From NCBI GenBank assembly GCA_002393555.1, contig DGSP01000028.1, positions 1-15,042 on the forward strand: 15,042 nt of DNA, in the 5' to 3' direction. Numbering within the stretch: position 1 is the first letter of the stretch; each line of letters begins with the position of its first letter. The translations under genes and the position numbers were made by a program. This document shows, in pieces, positions 13,900 to 15,042 of the stretch. The notes beneath the pieces were generated by a model that worked only from the letters and a program-made list of their open reading frames with translations, made no database searches and was not told where the DNA came from. Source of the DNA: Prevotellaceae bacterium UBA4359. GTDB lineage: Bacteria; Bacteroidota; Bacteroidia; Bacteroidales; Bacteroidaceae.

Positions 13900-15042
13900 A
13901 TGAGAAAACTCCTATATATTCTTGCCCTGCTACCCCTCTTTCTCCTCTCGGCCTGCGCCGACGACAAGGAGGTGGTGGCACTGCTCGACCGCGCCGAGGC
14001 CCTGATGGAGGCCGCGCCCGACTCGGCCAGCCGCCTGCTCCATGCTGCCGACAGCACCATCGCCCGGCAGTCGGAGCCCACACGCATGCGCCATGCCGTC
14101 CTCCTGGCCGAAGCCAACAACAAACTCTACCAGCCCCTGCCTTCCGACACCACATTCCAGGAGGTGGTCGATTACTACGACCGCCACGGCAGCCCCAACC
14201 AGCAACTCCTCGCCCACTACCTGCTCGGCTGCATCTACCGCGACCGAAACGAGGCACCCCAAGCCCTCCAGTGCTACTACGATGCCATCGAGAAGGCAGA
14301 CACCCTCAGCGAGGGCTGCGACTACACGACGTTATATAAGGTATATGGGCAGATGGCTGACATCTTTGAATACCAAATCATGCCCGAAGAAGAGATTGAA
14401 GCACTGAAACAGTACAGCAAGTGGGCATTGAAAGCAGGAAATGTGCGTGAGCATATACAGGGCTTCAGATATATGTCGGGAGCATATGGCTTACTGAGAG
14501 ATACAGCCAATATCCTTTCCATTGAGAAAAAAGTCCATGGCTTATTTCTATTACACGGTTTCCCACAAGATGCTGCGGCCGCATACACCTCATCCATTCT
14601 TGTCTATATAAATCGTGGACACTATGAGAAAGCCAAGCAGTTGATGGACATGTTTGAGAACGAATCTGGGTTGTTTGATGATAATGGGAGCATTGTATCT
14701 GGGCGGGAGCATTACTACAATACAAAAGGCTTATACCATCTAGGAATCCACCAACTTGATTCAGCCGAGTTCTATTTTAGAAAGTTACTTAACCATCAAT
14801 ACTCATTCGATGGCTATCGCGGGCTCATGCGTGTAAAAATGGAAAAAGGCATGGCTGATTCTGTGATTTTCTATGCCAAAAACTATGAGAAATCATTGGA
14901 CACCTTAGTGACCGACATTCACGCAGAAGCCACCCGGCAAGCCTTGGGCATGTATAATTATTCTCGCCACCAGAAGATTGCTGCCCAGAAAACGGCAGAA
15001 GCAGAACGGCAAAAAACCACCTTCTATATCATCAGCCTCCTC
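13900..15042 (+). CDS. TPR-containing lipoprotein-like sensor protein, right copy (3' end outside window)
   Basis: The frame is open from 13900 to the window edge (381 codons). The signal peptide MRKLLYILALLPLFLLSAC ends in a lipobox with Cys19, one residue shorter than in the left copy. TPR-like helices follow as in the left copy (PDSASRLLHAAD; YLLGCIYRDRNEAPQALQCYYDAIEKAD; LDSAEFYFRKLLNHQ), then the AEAERQK helix and FYIISLL, apparently the start of a membrane helix. The first half and the last 78 residues are nearly the same as in the left copy, while residues about 153-303 differ at many positions. Cytoplasmic output, if any, lies beyond the edge. It has its own promoter and points away from the housekeeping genes. 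A role as an envelope sensor is inferred from the architecture only. Confidence 0.85.
   Translation, partial: MRKLLYILALLPLFLLSACADDKEVVALLDRAEALMEAAPDSASRLLHAADSTIARQSEPTRMRHAVLLAEANNKLYQPLPSDTTFQEVVDYYDRHGSPNQQLLAHYLLGCIYRDRNEAPQALQCYYDAIEKADTLSEGCDYTTLYKVYGQMADIFEYQIMPEEEIEALKQYSKWALKAGNVREHIQGFRYMSGAYGLLRDTANILSIEKKVHGLFLLHGFPQDAAAAYTSSILVYINRGHYEKAKQLMDMFENESGLFDDNGSIVSGREHYYNTKGLYHLGIHQLDSAEFYFRKLLNHQYSFDGYRGLMRVKMEKGMADSVIFYAKNYEKSLDTLVTDIHAEATRQALGMYNYSRHQKIAAQKTAEAERQKTTFYIISLL
13900..15042. repeat. Right arm of a large inverted repeat (TPR gene copy)
   Basis: Inverted partner of the arm at 1-1146. The arms are separated by 12,753 bp that contain rimP, nusA, infB, cvpA, sufBCDS and hisS. 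The near-identity of 233 bp at the outer end is long enough for homologous recombination in principle. Confidence 0.9.

Noticed and set aside
13761..14339. 192-codon plus-strand frame starting at 13761
   Set aside because: It overlaps the right TPR gene in another frame and its second half is a shadow of that gene (Arg/Pro/Gly-rich). The matching shadow frame occurs in the left copy (704-1156), as expected from a duplicated gene.

Overview
The window looks like chromosomal DNA from a member of the Bacteroidales, most likely in or near Prevotellaceae. Three things support this: the conserved order rimP-nusA-infB-cvpA-sufBCDS-hisS; Bacteroidetes-type promoters (TTTG, 19-20 bp, TAnnTTTG) upstream of three transcription units; and the family features of the proteins, such as an IF2 of about 1000 residues with a long charged linker and a suf cluster without sufA or sufE. 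The family-level placement is inference.

Layout: positions 1-1146 (minus) hold the 5' part of a lipoprotein/TPR sensor-like gene. Positions 1236-7930 (minus) are a compact cluster transcribed right to left: cvpA, sufB, sufC, sufD, sufS, hisS. Its joints are 4-bp ATGA overlaps (cvpA/sufB and sufC/sufD), a 1-bp gap (sufB/sufC) and short gaps of 14 and 22 bp. Upstream of it, also on minus, are infB (7993-10974), nusA (11154-12416) and rimP (12473-12940), started by a good promoter at 12999-13029. Three joints carry structure: a terminator-like hairpin between rimP and nusA, a long imperfect inverted repeat between nusA and infB, and a perfect 14-bp hairpin between infB and cvpA. The genes cover ribosome maturation, transcription elongation, translation initiation, Fe-S cluster assembly and histidyl-tRNA charging.

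Positions 12941-13899 are non-coding and rich in repeats: a promoter and leader hairpin, a 23-bp tandem pair centred on GTAATTAC, a cluster of direct and inverted repeats (13243-13484), and a degenerate array of about 23-bp units (13596-13755). After these comes a promoter for a second TPR gene on the plus strand (13900-15042).

The most notable feature is that the two TPR genes are paralogues in opposite orientation at the two ends of the window. They bracket 12.75 kb of essential housekeeping genes. Their 5' halves are about 95% identical by hand count, their centres have diverged, and the outermost 233 bp match except at one base. This is a large inverted repeat able in principle to recombine, and the two genes are mosaics. 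No defence system, phage, transposase, CRISPR array, rRNA or tRNA was seen. The function of the TPR proteins cannot be settled because both run off the window before their C-terminal domain.
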